A stretch of DNA of 64,000 bases, from NCBI RefSeq assembly GCF_004187715.1, contig NZ_QZWF01000011.1:62001-126000 (forward strand). The letters are read 5' to 3'. The position numbers were made by a program, and so were the translations under genes. The stretch comes from Streptomyces sp. F001 (GTDB lineage: Bacteria; Actinomycetota; Actinomycetes; Streptomycetales; Streptomycetaceae). Each line of letters begins with the position of its first letter. Within the stretch, counting starts at the first letter, position 1. The notes beneath the pieces were generated by a model, which worked only from the letters and a program-made list of their open reading frames with translations, was not told the origin of the DNA and did no database searches. Of this stretch, positions 50,826 through 59,484 are shown piece after piece.

Positions 50826-52099
50826 TCACACGTACGGTCAAGGCCCAACTGCTCGCCTTCGCCACGGTCACCGCCGTCGGCGTGTCCTATGTCGGCGCCG
50901 AGTACACGGGCCTGGTGGACAGCGTCCTCGGCCGCGGCTACACCGTGCAGGCCGACTTCGCCGACTCCGGGGGCATCTTCACCGGCGCCGAGGTCACCTA
51001 CCGCGGCGTCCCGGTGGGGCGGGTCGGCGCGCTGCGGCTGACCGGCGCCCGCGGGGTCTCGGTCTCGCTCGACATCGAGGACGGGGCGCCGCGCATCCCG
51101 GCGGACACCCTCGCCGTGGTCGCGAACCGCTCGGCGGTGGGCGAGCAGTACGTCGACCTCCAGCCGCGTACCTCCGGCGGGCCGTATCTGCTTCAGGGCA
51201 GCACGATCCCCCGCGGCCGCACGCGCGTGCCGCTGCCCACGACGGACCTCGTGCTCAGCCTCGACCGGCTGGTCAACTCGGTCGGCAAGGACGATCTGCG
51301 GGTCACCGTCGACGAGCTGGGCAAGGCCTTCTCCGGCACCGGACCGCACCTGCGCAGGCTGGTCGATTCCGGCAACGCGCTCGTCGAGTCCGCGTCGGAA
51401 TCGCTGCCCGAGACGATCTCGCTGATCGAGGACTCCCGGAAGGTGCTGAAGACGCAGGCCGACCAGGGCTCGTCCATCAAGGCGTTCTCACGCGATCTGG
51501 CGTTGCTCACCGAGGAGTTGAAGTCGAGCGACGGGGACCTGCGCAAACTCATCGGCAACGCGCAACCCGCGGCGGTCGAGCTCAACTCGCTGCTGAAGTC
51601 GATCGAGCCGCGGCTGTCGGTCCTGCTGGCCAACCTGATCAGCGGCGGGCAGGTCACGCTCGCCCGGCTGCCCGGCGTGGAGCAGGCCCTGGTCACCTTC
51701 CCGGTGGTCGTCGCGGGCAGCTACACCGTCATCCCCGGCGACGGCACCACCCACTTCGGCCTGGTGGTGAACGCCGACGACCCGCCGCCCTGCACCCAGG
51801 GATACGGCACCACCCGGCGCGACCCGGCGGACACCAGCACACGTGAGGCGAACACCGACGCGCGCTGCACGGCCCCGCGCGGCAGCGCCACCTCGGTGCG
51901 CGGCGCGCAGAACGCCCCGGGCGCCTCGTCCCCGGGCGGGGCCACCGACCAGGCGGCGTACGTCACGCCGTACGACCCGGAGACCGGAACGTTCACCGGC
52001 CCGGACGGAACGCCCGTCGAGATCGGCTCGACGGGCGGCCAGCAGACCGTCTTCGGAAAGGAGTCGTGGCAATGGCTGCTCGTCGGACCGATGGCATGA
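50822..52099 (+). CDS. MceF-family substrate-binding protein
   Basis: A 425-residue MCE protein: membrane anchor (LLAFATVTAVGVSYVGAEYT), MCE domain (IFTGAEVTYRGVPVGRVGAL, RSAVGEQYVDLQPR), helical region and a C-terminal domain with PPPCTQGYGTTRRDP and a final VFGKESWQWLLVGPMA. GTG 50822 overlaps the mceE stop. Last of the six MCE subunits. Confidence 0.92.
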   Translation: MITRTVKAQLLAFATVTAVGVSYVGAEYTGLVDSVLGRGYTVQADFADSGGIFTGAEVTYRGVPVGRVGALRLTGARGVSVSLDIEDGAPRIPADTLAVVANRSAVGEQYVDLQPRTSGGPYLLQGSTIPRGRTRVPLPTTDLVLSLDRLVNSVGKDDLRVTVDELGKAFSGTGPHLRRLVDSGNALVESASESLPETISLIEDSRKVLKTQADQGSSIKAFSRDLALLTEELKSSDGDLRKLIGNAQPAAVELNSLLKSIEPRLSVLLANLISGGQVTLARLPGVEQALVTFPVVVAGSYTVIPGDGTTHFGLVVNADDPPPCTQGYGTTRRDPADTSTREANTDARCTAPRGSATSVRGAQNAPGASSPGGATDQAAYVTPYDPETGTFTGPDGTPVEIGSTGGQQTVFGKESWQWLLVGPMA

Positions 52100-52623
52100 G
52101 GGGGCTCGTGATCCAGGCGACCCGGAGCTTTTTCACCCGAGCCGGACGCTCCAGGGCCCTGTCCGTGGGGCTCGTCGTGGCGACCGTCTTCTGCACGGCG
52201 TCGGCGCTCTGGCTGAGCAGCCGGCTCCACGACCAGCGCGCGGCGGAGCAGCGCCGGCAGGACATCCTGGCGGCGGCCCGGCAGTCGGCGCTGAACTTCA
52301 CCTCGCTCGACTACCGGCGCTACGACCGGGACAGCGCCAATGTGCTCAAGGGGGCCACCGGCGACTTCAGGAAGGAGTTCGCCGCGCAGACCGAGGAGCT
52401 GACCGAACTCGTCGCGCAGAACAAGTCCGTGTCCGAGGGCCAGGTCCTCGACGCGGGCATCGTCCGCTCCGACGAGCGCTCGGCCCGGGTGCTCGTGGTC
52501 GCCGACAGCAAGGTGACCAACACGGCCGTGCCCAAGGGGGAGGCGCGCACCTACCGGCTGCAGCTCGACCTCGTCCACGAGGGCGGCCGCTGGCTGACCT
52601 CCGACGTCGATTTCGTGGGCTGA
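52072..52623 (+). CDS. Mce-associated membrane protein 1
   Basis: A 183-residue accessory protein with one N-terminal membrane helix (LSVGLVVATVFCTASALWLS) and an extracytoplasmic NTF2-like domain (RRYDRDSANVLKGATGDFRK, then RLQLDLVHEGGRWLTSDVDF). Such Mas proteins follow mce genes in actinobacteria and are thought to stabilise the complex. ATG 52072 is favoured by an AAAGGAG site eight bases upstream; ATG 52096 forms an ATGA overlap with mceF and is the main alternative. Confidence 0.82.
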   Translation: MAARRTDGMRGLVIQATRSFFTRAGRSRALSVGLVVATVFCTASALWLSSRLHDQRAAEQRRQDILAAARQSALNFTSLDYRRYDRDSANVLKGATGDFRKEFAAQTEELTELVAQNKSVSEGQVLDAGIVRSDERSARVLVVADSKVTNTAVPKGEARTYRLQLDLVHEGGRWLTSDVDFVG

Positions 52624-52658
52624 CCCCCTCCCCGTATCACCCAGTGAGGAGTAAGACC

Positions 52659-53411
52659 GTGGCGAAAACCACCACCCGAGGCCGCGGCTCCGGTTCCCCG
52701 ACCCGGCACACGATGACGGCCGCGGCCCGCGCCGCAGCCAAGCGCGCGGAACGTGCGGAGGGGGGCCCGGCGACCGCCGTCGCAGAGCTGAGGCCGCTCG
52801 CCGGACGCACCGTCGTCATCGACCCCCCGGACGGCTGGGACGATCCGCCGGAGCCGTCACCGGAGGACTTCGACGAGGACGCCCCGGAGGAGACGGCGGC
52901 CGTGCGCGGCTCCCGGCGGGGGCTGCTCACCGCGATCCTGTGCGTGCTGCTGGTGGCGGGACTGGTCGCCGTCGCCGTACTCGGCGTGCACTACCGGGAG
53001 GGCGTGCAGGCCGAGCAGGCACGCGCGCAGGCGCTCTCGGCCGCGCGGAAGGCGGCACCCGTCGTGCTCTCGTACGACCACCGGCATCTGGACCGTGACT
53101 TCGCCGCGGCGCGCGCCCACCTCACCGGCAAGTTCCGCGACGAGTACGGGAAGACGACGCGGACGGTGGTCGGGCCGACGGCGAAGAAGTACGACGGGGT
53201 GGTGAAGGCAACGGTCGCGGAGCCGGCCGGCGGCGCCGCGGCGGCCTCCGTGGTGTCGGCCTCGGCGGACGAGGCGGTGGTCCTGCTCTTCGTCAACCAG
53301 GTGACCAGAAGCACCCAGGTGACCGGTTCCCGGGTGGACCTGAACCGGGTGCGGATGACGATGACCCGCACGTCCGAGGGGTGGAAGGTGAGCGCCGTCG
53401 ACGCCCTCTGA
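52659..53411 (+). CDS. Mce-associated membrane protein 2
   Basis: A 250-residue accessory protein: about 90 cytosolic residues rich in Arg, Ala, Pro and acidic residues, one membrane helix (LTAILCVLLVAGLVAVAVLG), and an NTF2-like extracytoplasmic domain (RHLDRDFAAARAHLTGKFRD, ending EGWKVSAVDAL). GTG 52659 follows GTGAGGAGTAAG. It has the same plan as the preceding gene and closes the operon before a strong terminator. Confidence 0.85.
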   Translation: MAKTTTRGRGSGSPTRHTMTAAARAAAKRAERAEGGPATAVAELRPLAGRTVVIDPPDGWDDPPEPSPEDFDEDAPEETAAVRGSRRGLLTAILCVLLVAGLVAVAVLGVHYREGVQAEQARAQALSAARKAAPVVLSYDHRHLDRDFAAARAHLTGKFRDEYGKTTRTVVGPTAKKYDGVVKATVAEPAGGAAAASVVSASADEAVVLLFVNQVTRSTQVTGSRVDLNRVRMTMTRTSEGWKVSAVDAL

Positions 53412-53427
53412 GCCACCGCCTCCGCAA

Positions 53428-53462
53428 CGCCCCCGCGCCCTCCGCGCGGGGGCGCCTTTTTT
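53428..53462 (+). terminator. Intrinsic terminator of the mce operon
   Basis: CGCCCCCGCGC and GCGCGGGGGCG form a perfect 11-base stem with a five-base loop, followed two bases later by a run of six T. This is the clearest canonical terminator in the window. Confidence 0.9.
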
Positions 53463-53474
53463 GGCTGGTCGCTC

Positions 53475-53540
53475 TTGACAGCCCTCAGCCATCCCGGGCA
53501 GGCTTTCCATTAAGCAGAAACAAACTTCCGCAATGCGAAA
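53475..53540 (+). promoter_or_regulatory. hyi promoter region with two degenerate AllR-like sites
   Basis: A perfect TTGACA (53475-53480) is followed by no convincing -10. Downstream lie TTCCATTAAGCAGAA (53505-53519) and TTCCGCAATGCGAAA (53526-53540), each one arm-base away from the TTCC-N7-GGAA pattern of the allB, allR, aceB and gcl sites. Confidence 0.5.
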
Positions 53541-53565
53541 TAACAGGAAAGGGAGCGCCGACCCC

Positions 53566-54387
53566 ATGGGATTCACAGAGCAGCGCTTCACCGTCAACCT
53601 GTCGATCCTCTTCACGGAACTCCCGCTCCTGGAGCGCCCGGCGGCGGCCGCCGCGGCCGGTTTCACCGCGGTCGAGCTGTGGTGGCCCTGGGTCGACTCC
53701 CCCACCCCCGAGCAGTCCGAGCTCGACGCCCTGAAGAAGGCGATCGAGGACGCGGGCGTCCAGCTCACCGGCCTGAACTTCTACGCCGGACAGCTCCCCG
53801 GCCCGGACCGCGGCGCCCTGTCCCTGCCCGGCGAGGAGTCGGAGAGGTTCCGCGCGAACATCGACGTGGCCGCCGGCTTCGCCGCCTCCCTGGACTGCAG
53901 GGCGCTCAACGCGCTCTACGGCAACCGGGTCGAGGGCGTCGACCCCGCCGAGCAGGACGCCCTCGCGTTGGAGAACCTGGTCCTCGCGGCCCGCGCCGCC
54001 GACCGGACCGGCGCGATCCTGCTGATCGAGGCCCTGAACAAGCCCGAGTCGCCGCTGTATCCGCTGGTGTCGGCGTCGGCCGCCGTCGGGATCGTCGACA
54101 AGGTCAACGACGCGACGGGGCTGGGCAACGCCCGCTTCCTCATGGACCTCTACCACCTGTCCATGAACGGCGAGGACCTGCCGTCGGTGATCGAGGAGTA
54201 CGCGGCGAAGACCGGCCACGTCCAGATCGCGGACAACCCGGGACGCGGAGCGCCCGGCACGGGCTCGCTGCCCCTCGATGACCTCCTCGGCCAGCTGACG
54301 AAGGCGGGTTACGACGGCTGGGTCGGCCTCGAGTACAAGCCGGGCGACCGTCCGAGCGCCGAGGCCTTCGACTGGCTGTCCCGCTGA
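53566..54387 (+). CDS. hyi: Hydroxypyruvate isomerase
   Basis: A 273-residue TIM-barrel sugar isomerase of the Hyi family, interconverting hydroxypyruvate and tartronate semialdehyde. Metal-site segments are ILLIEALNKPESPLY (Glu), NARFLMDLYHLSMNGED (Asp), and the C-terminal GWVGLEYKPGD (Glu). ATG 53566 gives the standard start MGFTEQRFTVNLSILFTELP; the ribosome site AGGAAAGGG is somewhat distant. It precedes glxR by 24 bases on the same strand, and together with gcl forms the glycerate branch. Confidence 0.93.
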   Translation: MGFTEQRFTVNLSILFTELPLLERPAAAAAAGFTAVELWWPWVDSPTPEQSELDALKKAIEDAGVQLTGLNFYAGQLPGPDRGALSLPGEESERFRANIDVAAGFAASLDCRALNALYGNRVEGVDPAEQDALALENLVLAARAADRTGAILLIEALNKPESPLYPLVSASAAVGIVDKVNDATGLGNARFLMDLYHLSMNGEDLPSVIEEYAAKTGHVQIADNPGRGAPGTGSLPLDDLLGQLTKAGYDGWVGLEYKPGDRPSAEAFDWLSR

Positions 54388-54411
54388 CCCCGTACTGAGA
54401 GGCACCTACTT

Positions 54412-55328
54412 ATGAGCAGCACACTTGCAGATTCTTCCCACCGACCCGCCCGGCGATTGCCTGGATCGGCCTCGGCATCATGGGCTCCCCCATGTCCGAG
54501 AACCTGATCAAGGCGGGCTACGACGTCACCGGCTACACCCTGGAGCAGGAGAAGCTGGACCGGCTGGCCGCCGCCGGCGGTACCGCCGCCGCCTCCATTG
54601 CCGAGGCGGTCCGGGACGTCGACGTGATCATCACGATGGTGCCCGCGTCCCCGCAGGTCGAGGCCATCGCTTACGGCCCGGACGGCATCCTCGAGAACGC
54701 ACGGTCCGGCGCCCTGCTGATCGACATGTCCTCGATCACGCCCCGGACGTCGGTCGACCTGGCCACCGCGGCGAAGGACAAGGGCATCCGCGTCCTGGAC
54801 GCCCCCGTGTCCGGCGGTGAGGCCGGCGCCATCGAGGCCGTGCTGTCCATCATGGTCGGCGGCGAGCAGGCCGACTTCGACCAGGCGAAGCCGATCTTCG
54901 AGGCGCTCGGCAGGACCATCGTGCTGTGCGGTCCGCACGGCTCCGGCCAGACCGTGAAGGCCGCCAACCAGCTGATCGTCGCCGTGAACATCCAGGCGTG
55001 CGCGGAGGCCGTGGTCTTCCTGGAGAAGTCGGGCGTGGACCTGAAGGCGGCACTGGACGTCCTGAACGGCGGCCTCGCGGGCTCGACCGTACTGACCCGC
55101 AAGAAGGACAACTTCCTCAACCGGGACTTCAAGCCGGGCTTCCGTATCGACCTGCACCACAAGGACATGGGGATCGTCACGGACGCGGCCCGCACCGTCG
55201 GCGCGGCCCTGCCGGTCGGTGCGGTGGTCGCCCAGCTGGTGGCCTCCCTGCGCACGCAGGGCGACGGCGGCCTGGACCACTCCGCGCTGCTGCGCGCCGT
55301 CGAGCGCCTCTCCGGGGCCCAGATTTGA
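54412..55328 (+). CDS. glxR: Tartronate semialdehyde reductase, N-terminal frame disrupted
   Basis: A 2-hydroxy-3-oxopropionate reductase of the beta-hydroxyacid dehydrogenase family, reducing tartronate semialdehyde to glycerate. The body is intact: IAWIGLGIMGSPMSENL (nucleotide motif), RVLDAPVSGGEAGA, and the catalytic Lys in GSGQTVKAANQLIVAVN. The natural start is ATG 54412 (AGAGG upstream), but that frame (MSSTLADSSHRPA) is one base out of register with the conserved sequence that begins near 54456. A start at ATG 54480 would delete the GLGIMG motif. One missing base between about 54430 and 54456 best explains this. Restored length is about 306 residues. Confidence 0.85.
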
Positions 55329-55667
55329 GACCTCCGGGCGGCGCCGCCGCCGACACCTGTCCTGTCGCGCCCAGGCGACGGCGCCGCCCGGATCTCTGGA
55401 CAGCGTCCAGCACCTGACAGTAAGTCAGGAGCGGACGCACAGCCCGCCCAGGCCGAGCGACCCGAATGAGGGGTGGCCGCTCGGACGAGGCGGGCAAGGC
55501 GAGGACCGCGGCGGCGTGCGAGCCAGTGCGGTGGTGAAGGTCCCGAGGTTCCCTTCTCGACCTGAGGGAAGGAGCCCCGGTTCCGTCGCACCGCCGCGGT
55601 CCCAGCCCCACCGACCCCGTCCGGCGGCGCGAATGTCCTGTCGCGCCCAGCCTCGCGCCGCCGGACG
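55327..55667. other. Highly structured non-coding region with six hairpins
   Basis: The 409-base gap after glxR (55329-55737) holds no gene but a run of stem-loops. TCCGGGCGGCGCCG pairs with CGGCGCCGCCCGGA (55333-55392), CTGGAC with GTCCAG (55396-55410), and CCTGAC with GTCAGG (55413-55429). GCCCGCC with GGCGGGC encloses CCGAGCG with CGCTCGG (55442-55495). GGACCGCGGCGG pairs with CCGCCGCGGTCC (55503-55602), and CGTCCGGCGGCGCGA with TCGCGCCGCCGGACG (55618-55667). The first and last loops share TGTCCTGTCGCGCCCAG. The first hairpin probably ends hyi-glxR transcription; the rest is unexplained. Confidence 0.7.
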
Positions 55668-55737
55668 GCCACAACCTCACACCCCGGCGCCCTCCGGCTG
55701 ACGTGCGGATTCCCCCCGCCCGCAGCAACCTGGAGGC

Positions 55738-55986
55738 ATGGCACACCCCACACAGCCCCCGCACGTCGTCGTGCACCCCCCTGCCCTCGACGGCTCTCGC
55801 CGGGTCACCTCGGGCGACGAGACCCTCGGCATCGCCACCCACCTGGACGACGTCGTCGAGATCCTGCGTCTGGCCGATCTGGACACGATCGAGGTCGAGG
55901 AGAGCGACCTCGTCGAATGGCAGGGCGGCGGCCCGGACGACTGGCCCGGACTGTCGGAGCATCACGAGCAGCCCGGCACCGAATGA
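55738..55986 (+). CDS. Small conserved hypothetical protein
   Basis: An 82-residue acidic protein (VTSGDETLGIATHLDDVVEI, LADLDTIEVEESDLVEWQGG) with a His-rich N-terminus and no membrane segment. A GGAGG lies unusually close to ATG 55738. Family not recognised. It stands alone between the hairpin region and the TIGR04222-like gene. Confidence 0.5.
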   Translation: MAHPTQPPHVVVHPPALDGSRRVTSGDETLGIATHLDDVVEILRLADLDTIEVEESDLVEWQGGGPDDWPGLSEHHEQPGTE

Positions 55987-56144
55987 CGCGTGTACGTCAG
56001 GGGACGTACACCGGCTACGGCACCCTCAAATCAACCTCTGAACCCGCCCCGGAATGCTTCACCCCCGCACCGACGCGGGCAGATACCCCTCACACGGGAC
56101 CCGCCGGCACGGGGGTGGCGGGCCCCGTGGATCGGGGGTGTGAC

Positions 56145-56762
56145 ATGAACGCGGACACGACGATCCGGCTCCAGCCGCACGAGGTCGCACTGCTGCGGGG
56201 CGGCCCTCGCGCCGCCGTCACGGTGGCCGTGGTGGGCCTTCATCTGCGGGGTGCGGCGGAGGCCGGCCGGCCGGGGACGATACGGGCGCGGGAGGCGGTC
56301 ATCGCCGACGCGGTCCCGGGGCAGCCGCCGTCCCCGCTCCCACCGCTGGAGAGCGCGGTGCGCGCGTCCCTCCACGAACCCTGCGGGCTGCGGAAGCTGG
56401 TGAAACGGTCGGACGTGCGCCTGGCGGTGGCCCTGATGCGCGTCCCCCTGGCCGAGGCCGGTCTGCTGCGCTACCCCCTGCTCGGCCCGACCCGCGCCGC
56501 CCGCCGCCATGTGCGGGCCCTGCGGGAGCGGCACGCCCTGCCCACGGGCAGGCGCGGCCTGACGGACGACGACATACTGCTCCTCGTCGCGCTGCACGGC
56601 GAGGCGGCCCTGCGGGCGCTCGTCCCGCGCTTCGCCCTGCGGGCGGGCCTGCTCGCCCGGGCGAAGGTGGCGGACAAGGGGTTCCACGGATCCCCCCGGG
56701 GCGGCGGCACGGGCGGCGTCGGACACCACTACTGCGGCAGCGGGGGCGGCGGCTCGGACTGA
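56145..56762 (+). CDS. TIGR04222-like protein with Gly/Cys-rich C-terminus
   Basis: A 205-residue protein resembling the cytosolic part of actinobacterial TIGR04222 proteins. It begins RLQPHEVALLRGGPRAAVTV and has a helical core (RKLVKRSDVRLAVALMRVPL, ARRHVRALRERHALPTGRRG, then TDDDILLLVALHGEAALRAL). The C-terminus is GGVGHHYCGSGGGGSD. The usual membrane helices and loop of the family are absent, so this is a soluble variant. No function is known. Confidence 0.65.
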   Translation: MNADTTIRLQPHEVALLRGGPRAAVTVAVVGLHLRGAAEAGRPGTIRAREAVIADAVPGQPPSPLPPLESAVRASLHEPCGLRKLVKRSDVRLAVALMRVPLAEAGLLRYPLLGPTRAARRHVRALRERHALPTGRRGLTDDDILLLVALHGEAALRALVPRFALRAGLLARAKVADKGFHGSPRGGGTGGVGHHYCGSGGGGSD

Positions 56763-56770
56763 CCGCGCGA

Positions 56771-56808
56771 GAGGGGGCGGCCCCTCCCCCGACGGGCCGC
56801 CCCCTCTG
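56771..56808. terminator. Bidirectional terminator between TIGR04222-like gene and gcl
   Basis: AGAGGGGGCGGCCC and GGGCCGCCCCCTCT form a perfect 14-base stem with a ten-base loop, placed between two convergent genes. Confidence 0.85.
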
Positions 56809-56822
56809 GCTGACGTGCCGTG

Positions 56823-58607
56823 TCAGGCCTTCAGCGTCCTGATCGCCGTCGGGGCGTGCCCCGGCTCGGTCGCGATCTCCTCGAACTCCACGACGTTGCC
56901 GATGTCGTTGGTCGTGGACATCGAGATGTTGGTGACCCGCTCCAGAATCGCCTCCACGACGACCGGGACCTGGAACTCGGCGGCGAGCTTCTTGGCCTGT
57001 TCGAAGGCCGCGCCCAGCTCGTTCGGGTCGGTCACCCGGATCGCCTTGCAGCCCAGGCCCTCGGCCACCTTGACGTGGTCGACGCCGTAGCCGCCCAGCT
57101 CGGGCGAGTTGACGTTCTCGAACTCCAGGTTGACCTGGAAGTCGATCTCGAACGCCCGCTGCGCCTGGCGGATCAGGCCGAGGTAGGAGTTGTTGACGAG
57201 GACATGAACATACGGGATCTTGTGCTGCGCCCCGACCGCCAGCTCCTCGAGCATGAACTGGAAGTCGTAGTCCCCGGACAGCGCAACGACGGACGCCTCC
57301 GGGTCGGCCTTGGCGACGCCGAGTGCGGCCGGGACGGTCCAGCCGAGCGGGCCGGCCTGTCCGCAGTTGATCCAGTGCCGCGGCCGGTAGACGTGCAGCA
57401 TCTGGGCGCCGGCGATCTGCGAGAGTCCGATGGTGGTGACGTACCGGGTCTCCGGGCCGAAGGCCTTGTTCATCTCCTCGTAGACGCGCTGCGGTTTGAT
57501 CGGGATGTTGTCGAAGTGCGTACGGCGCTGGAGCTTCGCCTTCTTCTCCTGCGCGGCGGCGGCCCAGCCGGAGCGGTCGGGCAGCGCGCCCGCCGCCTTC
57601 AACTCCCGTGCCACCTCGACGAAGAGGCGCAGTGCGGCCTTCGCGTCGGAGGCGATGCCGTAGTCGGGGGCGAAGATCCTGCCGATCTGGGTCGGCTCGA
57701 TGTCCACGTGGACGAACTTCCGCCCGGCCGTGTAGACGTCCAGCTTGCCGGTGTGGCGGTTGGCCCAGCGGTTGCCGATGCCGAGGACGAAGTCGGACTC
57801 CAGGAAGGTCGCGTTGCCGTAGCGGTGCGAGGTCTGCAGGCCGACCATGCCGGCGTTCAGCTCATGGTCGTCGGGGATGACGCCCCAGCCCATCAGGGTC
57901 GGGATCACCGGAGTGCCCGTCAGTTCGGCCAACTCCACGAGGAGTTCGGCGGCGTCGGCGTTGATGATGCCGCCGCCGGCGACGATCAGCGGCCGCTCGG
58001 CGGCGTTCAGCATCCCGATCGCTTTCTCGATCTGGGCGCGGGTCGCGGCGGGCTTGTAGACCGGGAGCGGTTCGTACGTCTCCGGGTCGAACTCGATCTC
58101 GGTGAGCTGGACGTCGATCGGCAGGTCGATCAGGACCGGGCCGGGGCGGCCGGAGCGCATCAGATGGAAGGCCTGCTGGAAGACGCCGGGAACCTGCGCG
58201 GCCTCCAGCACGGTGACCGCCATCTTGGTCACCGGCCCCGCGATGGAGGCGATGTCGACGGCCTGGAAGTCCTCCTTGTGGATCACGGCAGTGGGGGCCT
58301 GACCGGTGATGCACAGGATCGGGATGGAGTCGCCGGTCGCGGAGTACAGGCCGGTGATCATGTCGGTGCCGGCAGGGCCGGACGTGCCGATGCAGACGCC
58401 GATGTTGCCGGGGTGGGTGCGGGTGTAGCCCTCGGCCATGTGCGAGGCGCCCTCGACATGCCGGGCGAGGGTGTGGGTGATGCCGCCGGAGGCCTTGAGC
58501 GCGGCGTAGAAGGGGTTGATCGCCGCACCGGGGACACCGAACGCGTCGGCGACGCCCTCACGTTTGAGGATCTCAACTGCCGCGCGGGCAGCGGTCATTC
58601 GAGCCAT
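56823..58607 (-). CDS. gcl: Glyoxylate carboligase (tartronate-semialdehyde synthase)
   Basis: A 594-residue thiamine-diphosphate enzyme that joins two glyoxylate molecules to tartronate semialdehyde and CO2. The segment [18 protein letters not shown] has Val where almost all other ThDP enzymes have the catalytic Glu, which is diagnostic of Gcl. The ThDP-binding [17 protein letters not shown] with [15 protein letters not shown] is intact. ATG 58607 has GGAG seven bases upstream. It is transcribed separately from hyi-glxR but acts in the same pathway and carries its own predicted AllR site. Confidence 0.96.
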   Translation of the reverse strand: MARMTAARAAVEILKREGVADAFGVPGAAINPFYAALKASGGITHTLARHVEGASHMAEGYTRTHPGNIGVCIGTSGPAGTDMITGLYSATGDSIPILCITGQAPTAVIHKEDFQAVDIASIAGPVTKMAVTVLEAAQVPGVFQQAFHLMRSGRPGPVLIDLPIDVQLTEIEFDPETYEPLPVYKPAATRAQIEKAIGMLNAAERPLIVAGGGIINADAAELLVELAELTGTPVIPTLMGWGVIPDDHELNAGMVGLQTSHRYGNATFLESDFVLGIGNRWANRHTGKLDVYTAGRKFVHVDIEPTQIGRIFAPDYGIASDAKAALRLFVEVARELKAAGALPDRSGWAAAAQEKKAKLQRRTHFDNIPIKPQRVYEEMNKAFGPETRYVTTIGLSQIAGAQMLHVYRPRHWINCGQAGPLGWTVPAALGVAKADPEASVVALSGDYDFQFMLEELAVGAQHKIPYVHVLVNNSYLGLIRQAQRAFEIDFQVNLEFENVNSPELGGYGVDHVKVAEGLGCKAIRVTDPNELGAAFEQAKKLAAEFQVPVVVEAILERVTNISMSTTNDIGNVVEFEEIATEPGHAPTAIRTLKA

Positions 58608-58663
58608 CTCGTACTCCAGCTTCGGCTGTCGGATTCGCACTCCCGTCGCGCCCCGCGGTGAGC

Positions 58664-58742
58664 ACTTCCAGATTTTTCCGTATCTCGGAATTAAACTTCT
58701 ACTATCTGGAAGTAATGTAGGTCGGTGGCCGCGGCCCGTCAA
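58664..58742 (-). promoter_or_regulatory. gcl promoter with nested palindromic AllR site
   Basis: On the minus strand TTGACG (58742-58737) and TACATT (58719-58714) are 17 bases apart, a good promoter. Directly downstream lies TTCCGTATCTCGGAA (58676-58690), a full TTCCG-N5-CGGAA site, enclosed by a larger inverted repeat ACTTCCAGAT (58664-58673) and ATCTGGAAGT (58704-58713). Confidence 0.65.
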
Positions 58743-58794
58743 GAGACGGACGAAGCGGCGGACAGGCAAGGGTGTGCTGAAGGACGATGGGTTC

Positions 58795-59451
58795 ATGTCC
58801 GTGAGCGTGTCGGTGCGCTGTCCGGCCTGTCGGAGTGCGCATCTCTACTCGGCGCCGTCCTATCCGTGCCCGTGCGGTGCGTCCGTGACGGCTCCGCTCG
58901 ACCGGGACGGCACCCCGACGCCCGTCACCCACCGCTCCTGGGACGACGAGTGGGTCACCGTACGCTGTCCCGCCTGTGACCGCGCCGGTCAGTGGCCGCG
59001 CCCGGAACTGGGCTGCCCCTGCGGGACGGTGCTGCGGATCCCGGTCGCGAGGGCGGGCACCGCCCCACGCCCCGCCGAGGGCTCGGTGACCATCCGTACC
59101 GCCCTCGACGCCGTCACCGCCGCCGCCCTCCACCTCCGCCGGCTCGGCCACCGGGACCTCCGCCGCGCCGACCAGCGACCCCCGTCCGGCATCGGGCTCG
59201 CCGCCCCCGGCCTGCTGGCCCAGGTCGATCCGTCGGCGCGCCCGGCCACCCTCCGCGACGTGGAGTGCCTGTGGCTCACGGCCATGACGGAGTCGGCGGA
59301 CTGTGTGTACTTCTCCGTCTGCGGATACGCCGAGGACGCCCGCGCACGCGCGGACGCCCTCGGGATCGCACTGTTCGTCCTCGACCTGACGGGCACCCCA
59401 CGGCCGGTCAACGCCGTCGCCGACGAGCTGAACGCCGCCGCGGGCGGCTGA
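58795..59451 (+). CDS. Double zinc-ribbon protein with Mrr-like C-terminal segment
   Basis: A 218-residue protein. The N-terminal half has two zinc-ribbon units, each a CPAC followed by [17 protein letters not shown] with PCPCGASV, and [13 protein letters not shown] with GCPCGTVL. The C-terminal half ([40 protein letters not shown]) recalls the end of Mrr-type restriction endonuclease folds, but the catalytic core is not evident. It may bind nucleic acid. Its promoter region adjoins that of gcl. Confidence 0.6.
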   Translation: MSVSVSVRCPACRSAHLYSAPSYPCPCGASVTAPLDRDGTPTPVTHRSWDDEWVTVRCPACDRAGQWPRPELGCPCGTVLRIPVARAGTAPRPAEGSVTIRTALDAVTAAALHLRRLGHRDLRRADQRPPSGIGLAAPGLLAQVDPSARPATLRDVECLWLTAMTESADCVYFSVCGYAEDARARADALGIALFVLDLTGTPRPVNAVADELNAAAGG

Positions 59452-59484
59452 CCGCCCACGGCGACGTCGGCCCGGCGTGGGTTG

